Origin: an uncultured Chthonomonas sp.
GTDB taxonomy: Bacteria > Armatimonadota > Chthonomonadetes > Chthonomonadales > Chthonomonadaceae
Assembly: GCA_903859705.1 (NCBI GenBank)
Contig: CAIONQ010000090.1
Span: 1 to 64,000, forward strand
Direction of reading: 5' to 3'
DNA: 64,000 nt
Within the stretch, counting starts at the first letter, position 1. Every line of letters begins with the position of its first letter. Below, piece by piece: positions 1-8,837 of the stretch. The notes below the pieces were generated by a model. The model saw nothing but the letters and a program-made list of their open reading frames with translations. It had not been told where the DNA came from and ran no database searches. A program made the translations under genes and the position numbers.

Positions 1-29
1 CGGCGCATGCCGTGGCCCCTCTCTGTTTA

Positions 30-101
30 TAGGCGGTATTGGATTTGAACCAATGACCCCTTCCGTGTCAAGGAAGTGCTCTACCACTGAGCCAACCGCC
101 T
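30..101 (-). tRNA. tRNA-Val (anticodon GAC)
   Basis: Read on the minus strand the segment folds as a complete cloverleaf. The acceptor stem AGGCGGT pairs with ACCGCCT, the D arm is GCTC/GAGC, the anticodon stem CTTCC/GGAAG encloses the loop TTGACAC, and the T arm is ATTGG/CCAAT around TTCAAAT. The loop places GAC at positions 34-36, which reads valine GUC/GUU codons. The discriminator is A and CCA is not encoded. Confidence 0.95.
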
Positions 102-137
102 GCGTGCACCAAAGTGTACCACAAGTGATGGGAGGCG

Positions 138-716
138 TCAAGATTTGAGATTAATAAATGGGCCGAGGGCCAGCAAGGTTTCAGCGGTTGCTTTTAGCCA
201 GGCGGTACACGCAATATAGCCGCCTGTGGATGCAGTCTCAACACCCACTGGCGGCGGTGCATAGTGGGTATCGAGAGTCCGTTTCCCGCCCGGTCTCCTC
301 TTTGTAGTAATCAGAGTTTGACGGTCGAGCACTCGGATCCAGATGCCAGGAGTTAGCTCAAGCTCATAGCTGTGTGGCAGCAAATTTGCGAAATCTCGTT
401 TGTTGGCAATTGCGCCAAGCACATCGAGTGGACAAGCTACCGTTGATAGTAGATGGTGACAGGGTCCAGCCATTCCCGGCGCTTCAGGGCGGAGCCTGGT
501 TCGCGGATGCTCCCGGTAATACGCATCTAGTTCCGACAAAGCGTTAACAAGGCGCGTAAGATTATCTGGTTCACGCAACGGCACGATGTCCAGATTTTAT
601 GTCTGAACTGGTGCCCCGTTAAACACAGCACAAATTCCGCCGACTACGATGAATTCCACGCGGCCGGCTGCCAGCGTCTGCAGGATTCTCTCAAAATCAG
701 ACACGTCTTCTGGCAT
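138..716 (-). pseudogene. Broken nucleotidyltransferase (MNT/AbiEii-like), stop codon at the active site
   Basis: Starting from ATG at 716 the frame reads a typical minimal-nucleotidyltransferase opening (FIVVGGICAVFNGAPVQT). It then hits TAA at 599-597 and continues in the same frame as NLDIVPLREPDNLTRLV to 138. In this family the interrupted place is normally the metal-binding DLD motif, so the stop falls just before it and the first Asp has become Asn. The remaining 148 residues (LDAYYREHP, LDVLG, LLPHSYELEL, VLDRQTLI) are well preserved. A GTG at 584 could start a truncated product, but it would lack the GG and DxD motifs. The start overlaps the upstream small gene by 20 bases, as expected for a two-gene toxin-antitoxin-like unit. 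I infer recent inactivation. Confidence 0.75.
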
Positions 717-915
717 TACGGAGCTTTCTGACCGAATTTGCATATCGCTGGGCCACCCGCAGTCTCTCAAGCGGTGTGAGGCTTAGCATCCATCGGATCA
801 GAGTGAGATTTGTGCCGTCTTCACTGTGCGCAGGCAGCCCCTGAGTGTCAGCGGCATCCGTGGCAGTTCTCTGACCTTCGTCCATTGACGGGGCGCTTAC
901 GGGTTTTCGGGGCAT
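697..915 (-). CDS. Small partner protein of the nucleotidyltransferase (possible antitoxin-like)
   Basis: This 72-residue protein has a disordered N-terminal half and a helical C-terminal half with LTPLERLRVAQRYANSVRKL. I recognise that pattern (LTP.ERL....) from small genes placed directly upstream of MNT-type nucleotidyltransferases. Its stop lies 20 bases inside the following nucleotidyltransferase reading frame, so the two were co-translated. A GGAGG lies 15 bases before the ATG, which is longer than usual spacing. No catalytic motif is visible. Function is unknown; the toxin-antitoxin-like role is inferred from arrangement only. The partner is now a pseudogene. Confidence 0.55.
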   Translation of the reverse strand: MPRKPVSAPSMDEGQRTATDAADTQGLPAHSEDGTNLTLIRWMLSLTPLERLRVAQRYANSVRKLRNARRRV

Positions 916-1035
916 ATATTACGATGCTCGCCTCCAGATCTTAAGATGCAGGTTTGCGATTTGCGCTAAACGGCGTTGGAAAATGTTACCTCATGACAGT
1001 CCAGAGCTCGGGGGAAAATGCTGGTTTCGGGGTGC

Positions 1036-1073
1036 AGGGTTCAGGGTTTGGTATGCCCTATACCCTGAACCCT
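1036..1073. repeat. Perfect 12-bp inverted repeat AGGGTTCAGGGT / ACCCTGAACCCT
   Basis: The arms 1036-1047 and 1062-1073 are exact reverse complements around a 14-base loop. The arms themselves are built of two GGGTTCA-like heptamers. The hairpin lies 20 bases beyond the 3' end of the minus-strand oxidoreductase at 1093. There is no T-run on either side, so it is not a classical intrinsic terminator. It may be an extragenic palindrome. Confidence 0.6.
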
Positions 1074-1092
1074 CGCATTTCCGAGCCCGAGG

Positions 1093-2118
1093 CTACTCCA
1101 GCGGCAAAACCTGTGTAAGGCCGCTATTGGCGGAGCGGAGGCCAGCTTCAAGGATTTCCTGTGCATCCCGGCTGACTTGGGGGCTGCAGTAGCCTTCTAT
1201 TTCTTCGCCAGTTTCGATGCAGTGCAGCAGGTACTCTGGACCGTTGCGGTATGGGTATACCAGCTCTGCCGGGGTTATCTCTTCGGTTGGCTGGCCGGGT
1301 TTCTGCAGGTAGACATTGCTTTTGAGGATGGAGAGTGCACCTTCGCTGCCGTACACAACGGGGTTGTTGCCTGCGTAGCCCACAGGTTGGGTCCAGCTGG
1401 CTTCACATAGGCCGAAGGCGTGCGGGTATTTGGCGATGATCATGCCATTATCATCCGATGCGGCATAGCCCGGCTCGGTGCCGAAGTAACCGCGCATTCC
1501 GGTTACAGAGTGCGGAAGGCCCAGTAGCAGGGCAGCCAGATCGGCGCCGTAGCAGCAGTAATCCATAAAGGCGCCGGCTCCATTAATCTCCGGCGTAATA
1601 AGATCACGAATGAAGCTTTTTTCACAACCGATGGCGATGGGGCCGTTGTGTGCAGAGCGATAGCGGGTGTTGTGGATGGTGCCAATTTCGCCACCCAATG
1701 CACGCTTCGCCAGTTCCTGCCATGCGGGCGACCAGGCTGTGGGCCAGTTTATAAGCAGCTTAGTGCCTGCTTGCAGGGCGGCGTTGTACATGCGGTTTGC
1801 CTGCGCCAGGGTTGCTGCCATGGGTTTTTCGCTAATAACATGTATGCCACGTGCAGCGGCTGCCTCCACTATATCGGCGCCTTCGCTATTGCCGCCCGCA
1901 ACCTGTAGCACATCCAACTCTTCGTTTTCCAACAGTTCTTGCCAGGAGTAGTAGGTGTTGGTTATGCCGGTTTGCTGGGTAAAGCGCTCCAGAAGATGCG
2001 GCTCATCATCGCCAGCACCAACCAGTTGGACATTCGGCAGGCTTTGCCAGATTGCAATTTCGCCCCAAACATGATCGTGAGACATGCATGCCACACCCAC
2101 TCGATAACTCTTTGCCAT
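1093..2118 (-). CDS. Gfo/Idh/MocA family oxidoreductase
   Basis: A 341-residue NAD(P)-dependent oxidoreductase-like protein. The N-terminal Rossmann fold holds the family's conserved EKP (HVISEKPMA), and a C-terminal beta-sheet domain follows. The usual GxGxxG at the first turn is replaced by ACMSHDHVWGE, so cofactor binding may be atypical. I place the start at ATG 2118 (MAKSYRVG) because AGGAG lies 10 bases upstream; upstream in-frame codons are poorly placed. It is the last gene of the nusA operon, 42 bases after ribF. Substrate cannot be told; the family mostly handles sugars and cyclitols. Confidence 0.8.
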   Translation of the reverse strand: MAKSYRVGVACMSHDHVWGEIAIWQSLPNVQLVGAGDDEPHLLERFTQQTGITNTYYSWQELLENEELDVLQVAGGNSEGADIVEAAAARGIHVISEKPMAATLAQANRMYNAALQAGTKLLINWPTAWSPAWQELAKRALGGEIGTIHNTRYRSAHNGPIAIGCEKSFIRDLITPEINGAGAFMDYCCYGADLAALLLGLPHSVTGMRGYFGTEPGYAASDDNGMIIAKYPHAFGLCEASWTQPVGYAGNNPVVYGSEGALSILKSNVYLQKPGQPTEEITPAELVYPYRNGPEYLLHCIETGEEIEGYCSPQVSRDAQEILEAGLRSANSGLTQVLPLE

Positions 2119-2160
2119 GTTTTGCATCGCTCCTGTGTGCTGAGTTTGTTGTAGCGGCAA

Positions 2161-3120
2161 TTAGCTGCGTGTTGCCGCCGAAAATTGAGAAAGAATATCC
2201 TTCGCCCTCTCGCAATCTGATTGCATCTGGGTTACGAGTGCATCCAGGTTGCTGAACTTTAGCTCTGGCCTTAGATACTCCACAAAGCGCAGGTTCAGTG
2301 CCTGCCCGTAGATATCTGCATCAAAATCGAACAAAAAAGTTTCAACCGTACGCTCTGTTCGGCCATCTTCCACAGTGGGCCGAACACCTATGCTGCAGGC
2401 CCCACTTAGCTGCAGCCCCAATTCTGGCAACTCTACCTGAACCGCATAAATGCCATTTGCTGGCACCACCTGCCTGTAACTGCAGGCCAGGTTTGCGGTT
2501 GGGAAGCCCAGGGTTCTGCCAACCTGCTTGCCCTGCACCACCGTTCCCGTGAGCACAAAGAGATGCCCCAAAATCTCTTCGGCGGCTGGCACATTGCCTG
2601 CAAGTATGTACTCCCGAATGCGGGTGCTGCTTGCAGGCAAATCCCCTACCATCACAGGCTCCAGTGCCAGCACATCAAAACCATTCTGTTGGCCAAGCAG
2701 CTTTAACCCGGCGGCATCGCCTGCCCTTCCCCGGCCAAACCTGAAATCGTGCCCAACAACAACCTGTTGTGCACCGAGGCGATCAATCAAAATATGGTGC
2801 ACAAACTGTTCCGGGGAAAGCTGAGAAAGCGCCTCATCAAAGTGGGCCACCACCAGGTAATCGGCATTCAGTTCCTGCACCAGAGAGATGCGCTGTTGAG
2901 GAGTGCTGATGTACGCCGGTGCCGCCTCCGGGCGAAGGAGCTCTGCTGGGTGCCTATCAAAGGTGAATACCACAGCTGGGCAGCCCCGTTTACTGGCCAG
3001 GGTAACGGCCGTTTGAATGATTGCACGGTGCCCAATATGGATGCCATCGAAGGCCCCAATTGCAACCACAGATTCCTGAAATGGCAGTTCGGCTGCATTC
3101 AGTCCATCAATAACCTGCAT
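2161..3120 (-). CDS. ribF: Bifunctional riboflavin kinase / FAD synthetase
   Basis: This cytosolic enzyme converts riboflavin to FMN and FMN to FAD. The N-terminal adenylyltransferase domain shows AIGAFDGIHIGH near residue 20 (nucleotide-binding HxGH-like motif) and later SSTRIRE. The C-terminal riboflavin kinase domain shows GRTLGFPTANL, NGIYAV and a final RPELKFSNLDALVTQM. The start is taken at ATG 3120 (MQVIDG), behind AGGA. Upstream in-frame ATGs would extend the protein into the truB tail repeat. The length of 319 residues is normal. It is 4 bases downstream of truB, and the truB-ribF pairing is widely conserved. Confidence 0.93.
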   Translation of the reverse strand: MQVIDGLNAAELPFQESVVAIGAFDGIHIGHRAIIQTAVTLASKRGCPAVVFTFDRHPAELLRPEAAPAYISTPQQRISLVQELNADYLVVAHFDEALSQLSPEQFVHHILIDRLGAQQVVVGHDFRFGRGRAGDAAGLKLLGQQNGFDVLALEPVMVGDLPASSTRIREYILAGNVPAAEEILGHLFVLTGTVVQGKQVGRTLGFPTANLACSYRQVVPANGIYAVQVELPELGLQLSGACSIGVRPTVEDGRTERTVETFLFDFDADIYGQALNLRFVEYLRPELKFSNLDALVTQMQSDCERAKDILSQFSAATRS

Positions 3121-3124
3121 CGGT

Positions 3125-4258
3125 CTATTCCTGCCCATCACCGGTTTTTTCACCGGCCCATTCCTCGGTAACCAGCACTTTCCCATCACCGGTTTTTTCA
3201 CTGGCCCGTTCCTCGGTAACCAGCACTTTTAGCGGACGAACGTATGGCCCGGTCTCCGCAGTTTTTCCGTCTTCGGCTTCGTTTTCTTCTTCGGCATCGG
3301 CTTCCGATTCCGATTTGATGCGAATTTCGGCAATTGCCACCAGGGTTTCGCCATCCGAGCTAAGTAGAGCACAGCGCTGCCCCACGGGTGGTGGCGCACC
3401 TGAATCCCAATTAATTAGTGTAGGATCAAGAAATCTGCCCTGCCGCGTAAGCAGCACTTGCTCCGGAGTTAACTTTGCGCTTTGCCACCCCACCACAGCA
3501 TCGGTAAGGGGCAGCAAGCAGTCAAGCAACCGCAATGGTTCCGACTCTGCCAGATCTTTCAGTGTATCCAGAGTGTAGGCATCCCCCAGCCCAAAATGAT
3601 AGCCGCCTACGCTGCCCACTTCTGTTCTGCGCAGGCTGCTCATGGCGGCACCGCAGCCCAGTGAGTGACCAATATCATGCGCTATCGTGCGGATATAGGC
3701 ACCTGCAGAGCAAGAGACGTCTATTACAGCTTCTGGCTTAGGGCCGGGCACAAAGGACACCAGGTCGAGGCAAGATACGTGGATTGGCCGTGCATCTCGC
3801 TCCACTTCCACGCCCTCCCGGGCAAGGTCATAGAGCCTGCGGCCCTCGTGGTGGAGGGCAGAAACCATAGGGGGAACCTGCAGTATATCTCCCCGGAGGG
3901 CGGGCAAAGCCAGCTCCACCTGTTCTGCAGTGAGGTGATCGGCGGGAGTTTCTGTAAGTGTATCTCCCCAGATATCCTGTGTGGATGTGGTTATGCCGAA
4001 GGTTATCCCAGCACGATATGTTTTTGAGGAAGCGCTGAGATACTCTGCCAGCCGCGTTGCGGTGCCCAGACATACAACCATGATCCCGGTTGCCTGCGGA
4101 TCCAGGGTACCGGTGTGGCCAACGCGCTTGGTGCGAAAAATGCGGCGAATACGCGCCACCACATCATGAGAAGTGATGCCGGCGGGCTTATCAATTACCA
4201 CAAAACCGTGTGGTTGCGGGAGATTGGTGCGGGAGTTCATCTGCGAAGAAGCAAGCAT
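3125..4258 (-). CDS. truB: tRNA pseudouridine(55) synthase TruB
   Basis: This enzyme isomerises U55 in the T loop of tRNAs. The catalytic motif GHTGTLDPQATG (Asp in TLDP) is near residue 52, and FVVIDKPAGITSHDVV and SAGAYIRTIAHDIG are also typical. The catalytic body ends around residue 310. After it come an acidic low-complexity segment (SESEADAEEENEAEDG) and the tandem 16-residue repeat, neither part of the TruB fold. The protein is 377 residues, longer than common bacterial TruB. The start at 4258 is 10 bases after nrnA; ATG 4240 is an alternative. Confidence 0.93.
   Translation of the reverse strand: MLASSQMNSRTNLPQPHGFVVIDKPAGITSHDVVARIRRIFRTKRVGHTGTLDPQATGIMVVCLGTATRLAEYLSASSKTYRAGITFGITTSTQDIWGDTLTETPADHLTAEQVELALPALRGDILQVPPMVSALHHEGRRLYDLAREGVEVERDARPIHVSCLDLVSFVPGPKPEAVIDVSCSAGAYIRTIAHDIGHSLGCGAAMSSLRRTEVGSVGGYHFGLGDAYTLDTLKDLAESEPLRLLDCLLPLTDAVVGWQSAKLTPEQVLLTRQGRFLDPTLINWDSGAPPPVGQRCALLSSDGETLVAIAEIRIKSESEADAEEENEAEDGKTAETGPYVRPLKVLVTEERASEKTGDGKVLVTEEWAGEKTGDGQE
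3134..3229 (-). repeat. Two tandem 48-bp units in the 3' end of truB
   Basis: Two adjacent in-frame copies encode KVLVTEE(R/W)A(S/G)EKTGDG at the extreme C-terminus of TruB. The copies differ at only a few bases, indicating recent duplication. The repeat ends directly before the ribF ribosome-binding site. Confidence 0.85.
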
Positions 4259-4268
4259 TCCGATCGTA

Positions 4269-5258
4269 TCAGGGGGTGCAATTTAACTGTCTTATTGCCT
4301 CCGCAGTTACTGCGGAAACGGCATCGGCAAGCGGCGGATCTACGGAGCAGCCAGATGCCAATCTGTGCCCACCACCGGCAAAAACATTCGCAATTCGGTT
4401 TACATCGGCACCTTCCCGTGCGCGCAGGCTAATACGTATTTTCTTACCGGGTATCTCCCGAAACAGCAGGGCAACATCCACAGTTTTTATGGCTCGGATC
4501 TGGTTTACAACACCTTCCGAATCCTGATCCGTGGCGCCAACCGCTTCAAAGTCGGCTGCCGAAATTGCGGTCCACCCCACCCTGCCATCCGGGGATAGCT
4601 GAAGATTGCTAAGCGCTCTGCCGAGAAGGCGAACGCTGGCTTCGGAGCGGGATTCAAACACCGCTTCGGTGATGGGCGCAGGACGAGCGCCGAGGCGCTG
4701 CAACTGTGCGGCTGTTTCAAAGGTTGACGGAGTAGTGTTGGGAAACCGGAAGGAGCCTGTATCCGTGATAACGCCGCACATAAGGCATTCCGCTATCTCT
4801 TTACAAAGTAGCTCTTTGCCAGATGCCCGCTCCAGATTCTGGATTAACGGCCAGATTAGTTCGGCAGTAGATGCAACGGTATCATCCAGGATGCGGATAT
4901 CACCGAAGGGACCATCTGCCACATGATGATCGATATCGATTACGGTGGGTGCCGCTTCAATAATAGGTAATACGCTGGTGCCAACGCGGATAAGAGTGCC
5001 AGCATCACAAACCACTGCGAGATCGAAATCTCGCCGATTAGTAGAGCTGAGAACCGTATCTGCGCCGGGCATCCAGCGATATATTTCGGGAACGCCATCG
5101 GCCAGCAACGGCACTGCCTCTTTGCCCAGAGTGCGCAACGCAAGGCATAGCGCAAGGGTTGAGCCCAGCGCATCGCCATCCGGGTTGATGTGGCTTGAAA
5201 CCACAATCTTGTTTGCAGCGAGCAAAGCGGTAACGGCCGCGGTAACCTGGCCATTCAT
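4269..5258 (-). CDS. nrnA: DHH-family oligoribonuclease / PAP phosphatase (NrnA type)
   Basis: A 329-residue DHH/DHHA1 phosphoesterase. NPDGDALGS near residue 24 and DIDHHVADGPFGD near residue 112 are the metal-binding DHH motifs. GGGHRLASGCSV near the C-terminus is the DHHA1 substrate motif. NrnA-type enzymes degrade nano-RNA and dephosphorylate 3'-phosphoadenosine 5'-phosphate. The ATG shares one base with the rbfA stop (TGATG), so translation is coupled. Position between rbfA and truB is classic for this family. Confidence 0.92.
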   Translation of the reverse strand: MNGQVTAAVTALLAANKIVVSSHINPDGDALGSTLALCLALRTLGKEAVPLLADGVPEIYRWMPGADTVLSSTNRRDFDLAVVCDAGTLIRVGTSVLPIIEAAPTVIDIDHHVADGPFGDIRILDDTVASTAELIWPLIQNLERASGKELLCKEIAECLMCGVITDTGSFRFPNTTPSTFETAAQLQRLGARPAPITEAVFESRSEASVRLLGRALSNLQLSPDGRVGWTAISAADFEAVGATDQDSEGVVNQIRAIKTVDVALLFREIPGKKIRISLRAREGADVNRIANVFAGGGHRLASGCSVDPPLADAVSAVTAEAIRQLNCTP

Positions 5259-5686
5259 CAGAGGGAGGTTCCTTCACCATTGGCATCAGTATCCAACCCA
5301 CCAACAACTACAGTTTCTTCGGCGGCTTCTGGCGTGGCGGGGCGCAGATCGGCTTCTACGGAGTGCAGCAGTTCAAATATCCGCTGGCCACGTGCAATGC
5401 CAACATCGTTATGAAACGACAGATCCGGGGCAACCCTCAGGTGTGCGCGGCGAGCGAACTCACCTCGCAGCATGCCGGATGCGCTATTAAGCGCCTTCAG
5501 GCTCTGGGTTTGCGCAGCCTCATCGCCGAGTACGCTCACGAAGATTTTGGCGTGGCGCAGGTCTCGGGAGATTTCAGCGCCAGTCAGTGTTACAAACCCC
5601 AGTCGCGGGTCGCGCAGATCGCGGCGGATCATTTCGCTAACCTCCTGCACCAGTTGTTCCTGTATTTTTTCCTGTCTCAGCGTCAT
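5258..5686 (-). CDS. rbfA: Ribosome-binding factor A
   Basis: A 30S maturation factor with a KH-like fold. The start MTLRQEKIQEQLVQEVSEMI at 5686 and the segments DPRLGFVTLTGAEISRDL, AKIFVSVLG and LHFHNDVG-like LSFHNDVGIARGQRI are diagnostic. The ATG begins one base after the ylxP stop. The protein is 142 residues with an extra 30-residue acidic/glycine tail (PEAAEETVVVGGLDTDANGE). It lies in the infB-rbfA-truB block as in most bacteria. Confidence 0.93.
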   Translation of the reverse strand: MTLRQEKIQEQLVQEVSEMIRRDLRDPRLGFVTLTGAEISRDLRHAKIFVSVLGDEAAQTQSLKALNSASGMLRGEFARRAHLRVAPDLSFHNDVGIARGQRIFELLHSVEADLRPATPEAAEETVVVGGLDTDANGEGTSL

Positions 5687-5687
5687 G

Positions 5688-5969
5688 TTACAGCATCTCC
5701 AGTTCCACTTCGCAAACCTCCACCAGGGGGTTGCTTTCAAAGGTATCTAACACCTTATCCAGCACTCGGTTTACGAACTGGCTATCATTGGCTACGCAAG
5801 CCACCCCAATAACGGCCTGCCGCCATTTGTCCAGATCATCCACTTCTGCGATAGAGACATTGAACTTCTGCCGCGTTGTCTCAATCAGGCTCTTGATAAT
5901 CTGGCGCTTGTCTTTAAGCGACTGTGTGTCCTGCATGCGCAGCACCACAGTGAGGGTTCCTATGTGCAT
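5688..5969 (-). CDS. ylxP: DUF503 / YlxP-like protein
   Basis: A 93-residue protein matching the YlxP family: MHIGTLTVVLRMQDTQSLKDKRQIIKSL at the start, FNVSIAEVDDLDKWRQAVIGVACV in the middle. The family sits between infB and rbfA in many Gram-positive and related bacteria and has a ferredoxin-like fold. Its exact role is unsettled, with ribosome assembly suggested from context. It is separated from infB by a hairpin-bearing 74-base gap. Confidence 0.88.
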   Translation of the reverse strand: MHIGTLTVVLRMQDTQSLKDKRQIIKSLIETTRQKFNVSIAEVDDLDKWRQAVIGVACVANDSQFVNRVLDKVLDTFESNPLVEVCEVELEML

Positions 5970-5980
5970 TGTTTATTTGG

Positions 5981-6017
5981 CAAGCCGCCGCGCGGGCATT
6001 CCCGTAGCGGCGGCTTG
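5981..6017 (-). terminator. GC-rich hairpin between infB and ylxP
   Basis: CAAGCCGCCGC at 5981-5991 pairs exactly with GCGGCGGCTTG at 6007-6017, and the inner bases GCGGG/CCCGT extend the stem. Read on the minus strand it is followed by CCAAATAAAC, not a T-run. It is therefore more likely an RNA-processing or stabilising hairpin, or partial attenuator, than a full terminator. Confidence 0.5.
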
Positions 6018-6043
6018 CGTAATGTGCATTTGCTGCCAAACTA

Positions 6044-7999
6044 TCAGGTTCTGGCAACAACTTTCATCTCGAAGCACTCCAGCACATCGCCGGGTTCGAA
6101 TCCCACGTTGTAATCTGCGAGAGTAACACCGCACTCATATCCGGTGGCCACTTCACGAACGTCGTCCTTGATGCGTCGCAGAGTATCGATTTTGCCGGTG
6201 AACAGCAGGTCTCTGCCACGGTGAACGCGCACCTGGGCACCACGCTGCAGTTTGCCATCGTTGACATAGCAACCAGCAATGATGATTCCCTTGGGTGTGC
6301 GGAATGCCTGGCGAACCTCAGCGCGGCCAAGCGGCGATTCCTCGTAGATGGGGGTAAGCAGGCCTTTCATAGCCGCATCCATATCCGCTACGAGATCATA
6401 GATGATGTTGTAGGTGCGAACGTCTACGCCATCACGCTCGGCGGCGCGCTGTGCGCCGGTTTCCGTTTTTACGTTGAAGCCAAGAACAATTGCGCCGGTG
6501 CTTTCGGCATACAGCACATCCGATTCATTGATGCTGCCAACGCCGCTGTACTTGATGTTAAGACGAACTTCGGTTTCTTTCTTGTTCGCCTCAAGCTCAT
6601 GCAGCTGGCCAACTACGGCCTCTACGCTGCCCTGAACATCACCTTTAACAACGAGCGCCAGATCCTTAATGTCTCCATCCTGCATCTGGCGCGACATATC
6701 GGCAATAGTCATGCGCTTGGCCGGGCCAGAATGCAGGTTGGCACGTGCCTTCTGCTGTCTGCGCTCTGCAACCTGCCGCGCTTCCTTCTCGTTCTTCACT
6801 ACCTCTACTGTATCGCCTGCGGAGGGCGCGGCGTTCAAACCAAGTACTTCAACAGGCGTGGCGGGAGTGGCTTTTACCAGTTTTTCGCCGCGCTCGTTGG
6901 TCATAGCCTTCACTTTGCCATAGGTAAGGCCTGCTACCACACAATCGCCTACACGAAGAGTGCCGGACTGAACCAGCACGGTGGCAACCGCACCGCGGCC
7001 CGCAACTATCTGCGCTTCAATGATAGTTCCGTTCGCATGGCCACTGGGATCTGCCTTCAGATCTTCAACATCGGCAACCAGCAAGATGTAATCCAGAAGA
7101 TCCTTAATGCCTTCGCCTGTTTTTGCAGAAAGCGGAACCGCGATAACCTCGCCGCCATACTCTTCCACAACCAGGTTGTGTTCAGTAAGCTGCTGTTTGA
7201 TGCGATCCGGGCGGGCATCCGGCTTATCCATCTTGTTGATGGCAACGATCATCGGGGCGCCAGAAGCCTGAGCGTGGTTTATGGCTTCTACGGTTTGCGG
7301 CATGATGCCATCATCCGCTGCCACAACCAGAATGATGATATCTGTTACACTGGCACCACGGGCACGCATAGCGGTGAATGCCTTGTGGCCAGGAGTATCG
7401 AGGAATGTGATTTTGCGGCTTTCCCCATTGTGCTCCATCTCCACCTGGTAGGCACCGATGTGCTGAGTGATACCGCCGAATTCGCCACCAACTACGTTGG
7501 TTTTGCGGATAGCATCCAGAAGGGTGGTTTTACCATGATCGACGTGCCCCATGATGGTTACCACGGGTGGGCGAGATTGTGCGGTGCCACTTGGTGAGCG
7601 ATGCTTGTGCACAACCGCTGCAACGGGCTTTTCTTCTGTTTTAATCTTAAGTGTAAAGCCATACGCTGCGGCCAGCCTATCGGCCAGGGCGCGCGTGAGG
7701 CGCTGGTTGATTGCCACAAGCTCATTCATTTCCATGAGCTTTTTCTGAGCAACGTTTGCCTGAATGCCAATTGCGGTAGCGATATCCTTAACGGTAGCAT
7801 CTGCCGCAACCTCGGCTACTTTGCCGGAATCGGCTTTAACAAACAGCGCACGTACATCATCTGCGGTTGCTTTATCGATAACTGCCGTGGGGCCGCTGGC
7901 TTCCACACCCAGATCTGCAAGCGCCTTAATAAGGTCTGCCGCGCTCATATTCAGTTCTCTGGCAAGATCCGCCAGGCGTATACCAGGAATTGGTGCCAT
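6044..7999 (-). CDS. infB: Translation initiation factor IF-2
   Basis: This GTPase delivers initiator tRNA to the ribosome. Two IF2_N-type helical domains ([30 protein letters not shown]) come first. The G domain follows with [21 protein letters not shown] and SAKTGEG, then domains II-IV. I start at ATG 7999 (MAPIPGIR) because AAGGAG stands just upstream. The frame is open back to 8125, but that stretch shows no conserved sequence. At 651 residues it is a compact IF-2 without the long charged linker. Confidence 0.95.
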   Translation of the reverse strand: MAPIPGIRLADLARELNMSAADLIKALADLGVEASGPTAVIDKATADDVRALFVKADSGKVAEVAADATVKDIATAIGIQANVAQKKLMEMNELVAINQRLTRALADRLAAAYGFTLKIKTEEKPVAAVVHKHRSPSGTAQSRPPVVTIMGHVDHGKTTLLDAIRKTNVVGGEFGGITQHIGAYQVEMEHNGESRKITFLDTPGHKAFTAMRARGASVTDIIILVVAADDGIMPQTVEAINHAQASGAPMIVAINKMDKPDARPDRIKQQLTEHNLVVEEYGGEVIAVPLSAKTGEGIKDLLDYILLVADVEDLKADPSGHANGTIIEAQIVAGRGAVATVLVQSGTLRVGDCVVAGLTYGKVKAMTNERGEKLVKATPATPVEVLGLNAAPSAGDTVEVVKNEKEARQVAERRQQKARANLHSGPAKRMTIADMSRQMQDGDIKDLALVVKGDVQGSVEAVVGQLHELEANKKETEVRLNIKYSGVGSINESDVLYAESTGAIVLGFNVKTETGAQRAAERDGVDVRTYNIIYDLVADMDAAMKGLLTPIYEESPLGRAEVRQAFRTPKGIIIAGCYVNDGKLQRGAQVRVHRGRDLLFTGKIDTLRRIKDDVREVATGYECGVTLADYNVGFEPGDVLECFEMKVVART

Positions 8000-8125
8000 T
8001 CTCTCTCCTTCAGTCTCCGAAACCAGGCCCGCATGCCGCCGCACTTGTGGGGCGATTATGCACGCAGTCCTTCTCTGTTTGTTGCCTGCCTGAGCAGCGC
8101 GCGACAATGTAATATGCACGTGCAC

Positions 8126-8425
8126 TCAGCTTGCGGGCGTGTCTCCATCGGACGCCGGCCTGGCGTCTGCAATCTTCAGCAGCTCATCAAACAGTTCGGA
8201 AGAAAGCTGGCTAACCTTGAGAGATCGTTCCAACTTTTTCTGTTTGCGCGCCGTGCTGATGCACTCGGGCCGAGCGCAGACATAAGCGCCCCGGCCAGAA
8301 ACTTTACCGCGGGCATCGTAAACCGCGGAGCCATCCTTGAGACGAACAACGCGAAGCAGATCGCGCTTTTCATCGGTCTCCCTACAGGAGACACAGGTTC
8401 TTATCGGTACATGATATGGCTTCAT
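8126..8425 (-). CDS. ylxR: YlxR (DUF448) RNA-binding protein
   Basis: A 99-residue protein with the YlxR signature: RTCVSCRETDEKRDLLRVVR, then GRGAYVCARPECISTA near residue 50. The family lies between nusA and infB almost universally; RnpM/YlxR proteins have been linked to RNase P RNA binding. The frame is open to 8719, but only the portion from ATG 8425 (MKPYHVPIRTC) resembles the family. No clear Shine-Dalgarno precedes that ATG. Confidence 0.88.
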   Translation of the reverse strand: MKPYHVPIRTCVSCRETDEKRDLLRVVRLKDGSAVYDARGKVSGRGAYVCARPECISTARKQKKLERSLKVSQLSSELFDELLKIADARPASDGDTPAS

Positions 8426-8837
8426 GCTGTTTGGCGGTACAAGTGGCGATACAAAGCGGCGAGTGCGCATAGGCGCGACAATGCCTTCAGCTTTATAGTG
8501 CCGATGCGGCAGCCCGAGGTGGAGAACAGAGGAGCGAAGGTGGAGGCGGAAGGCACATGCCTTTGCCGGCGTGGAGATACGCGGCGACCATAGGCGTGTG
8601 CAACAGACTGCGCTCTTTGGCGAGGGCAGCCCGGGGCATGCTATTCCATGATCATAGCTGCGCTCCCGCGAAAACCATGAAGCAAACCTGGTGCTGCAAC
8701 CAGCAACCCGCCGCTTCAAGCATCATAACCTTTGCTGTTCTCATCCTCGTATCAACCGCTTATACCCAATCTTTCTCAGTTTGTCGGCGCCGGTTGCCGC
8801 AATGTGCCGCTTCGGCGCCGATGAATACTGATTATAT
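8426..8837 (-). other. 412-base gap between nusA and ylxR
   Basis: Unusually long for this operon, in which the genes are otherwise nearly adjacent. I see no recognised gene family on either strand, although the ylxR frame stays open upstream to 8719. The minus strand has a TATAAG-like hexamer about 100 bases below nusA that could be an internal promoter, without a convincing -35. No known RNA motif was recognised. Confidence 0.4.

Noticed and set aside
597-599. Possible recoding of the TAA stop in the nucleotidyltransferase
   Set aside because: Recoding is known for TGA (selenocysteine) and TAG (pyrrolysine), not TAA, and the neighbouring DxD Asp is also mutated.
30-716. tRNA-Val end as an integration site for the adjacent gene pair
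   Set aside because: No integrase and no direct repeat of the tRNA 3' end were seen within the window.
6221-7597. Long plus-strand open frame of 458 codons opposite infB
   Set aside because: It mirrors the infB codons antisense, has no family similarity or ribosome-binding site, and infB is certain.
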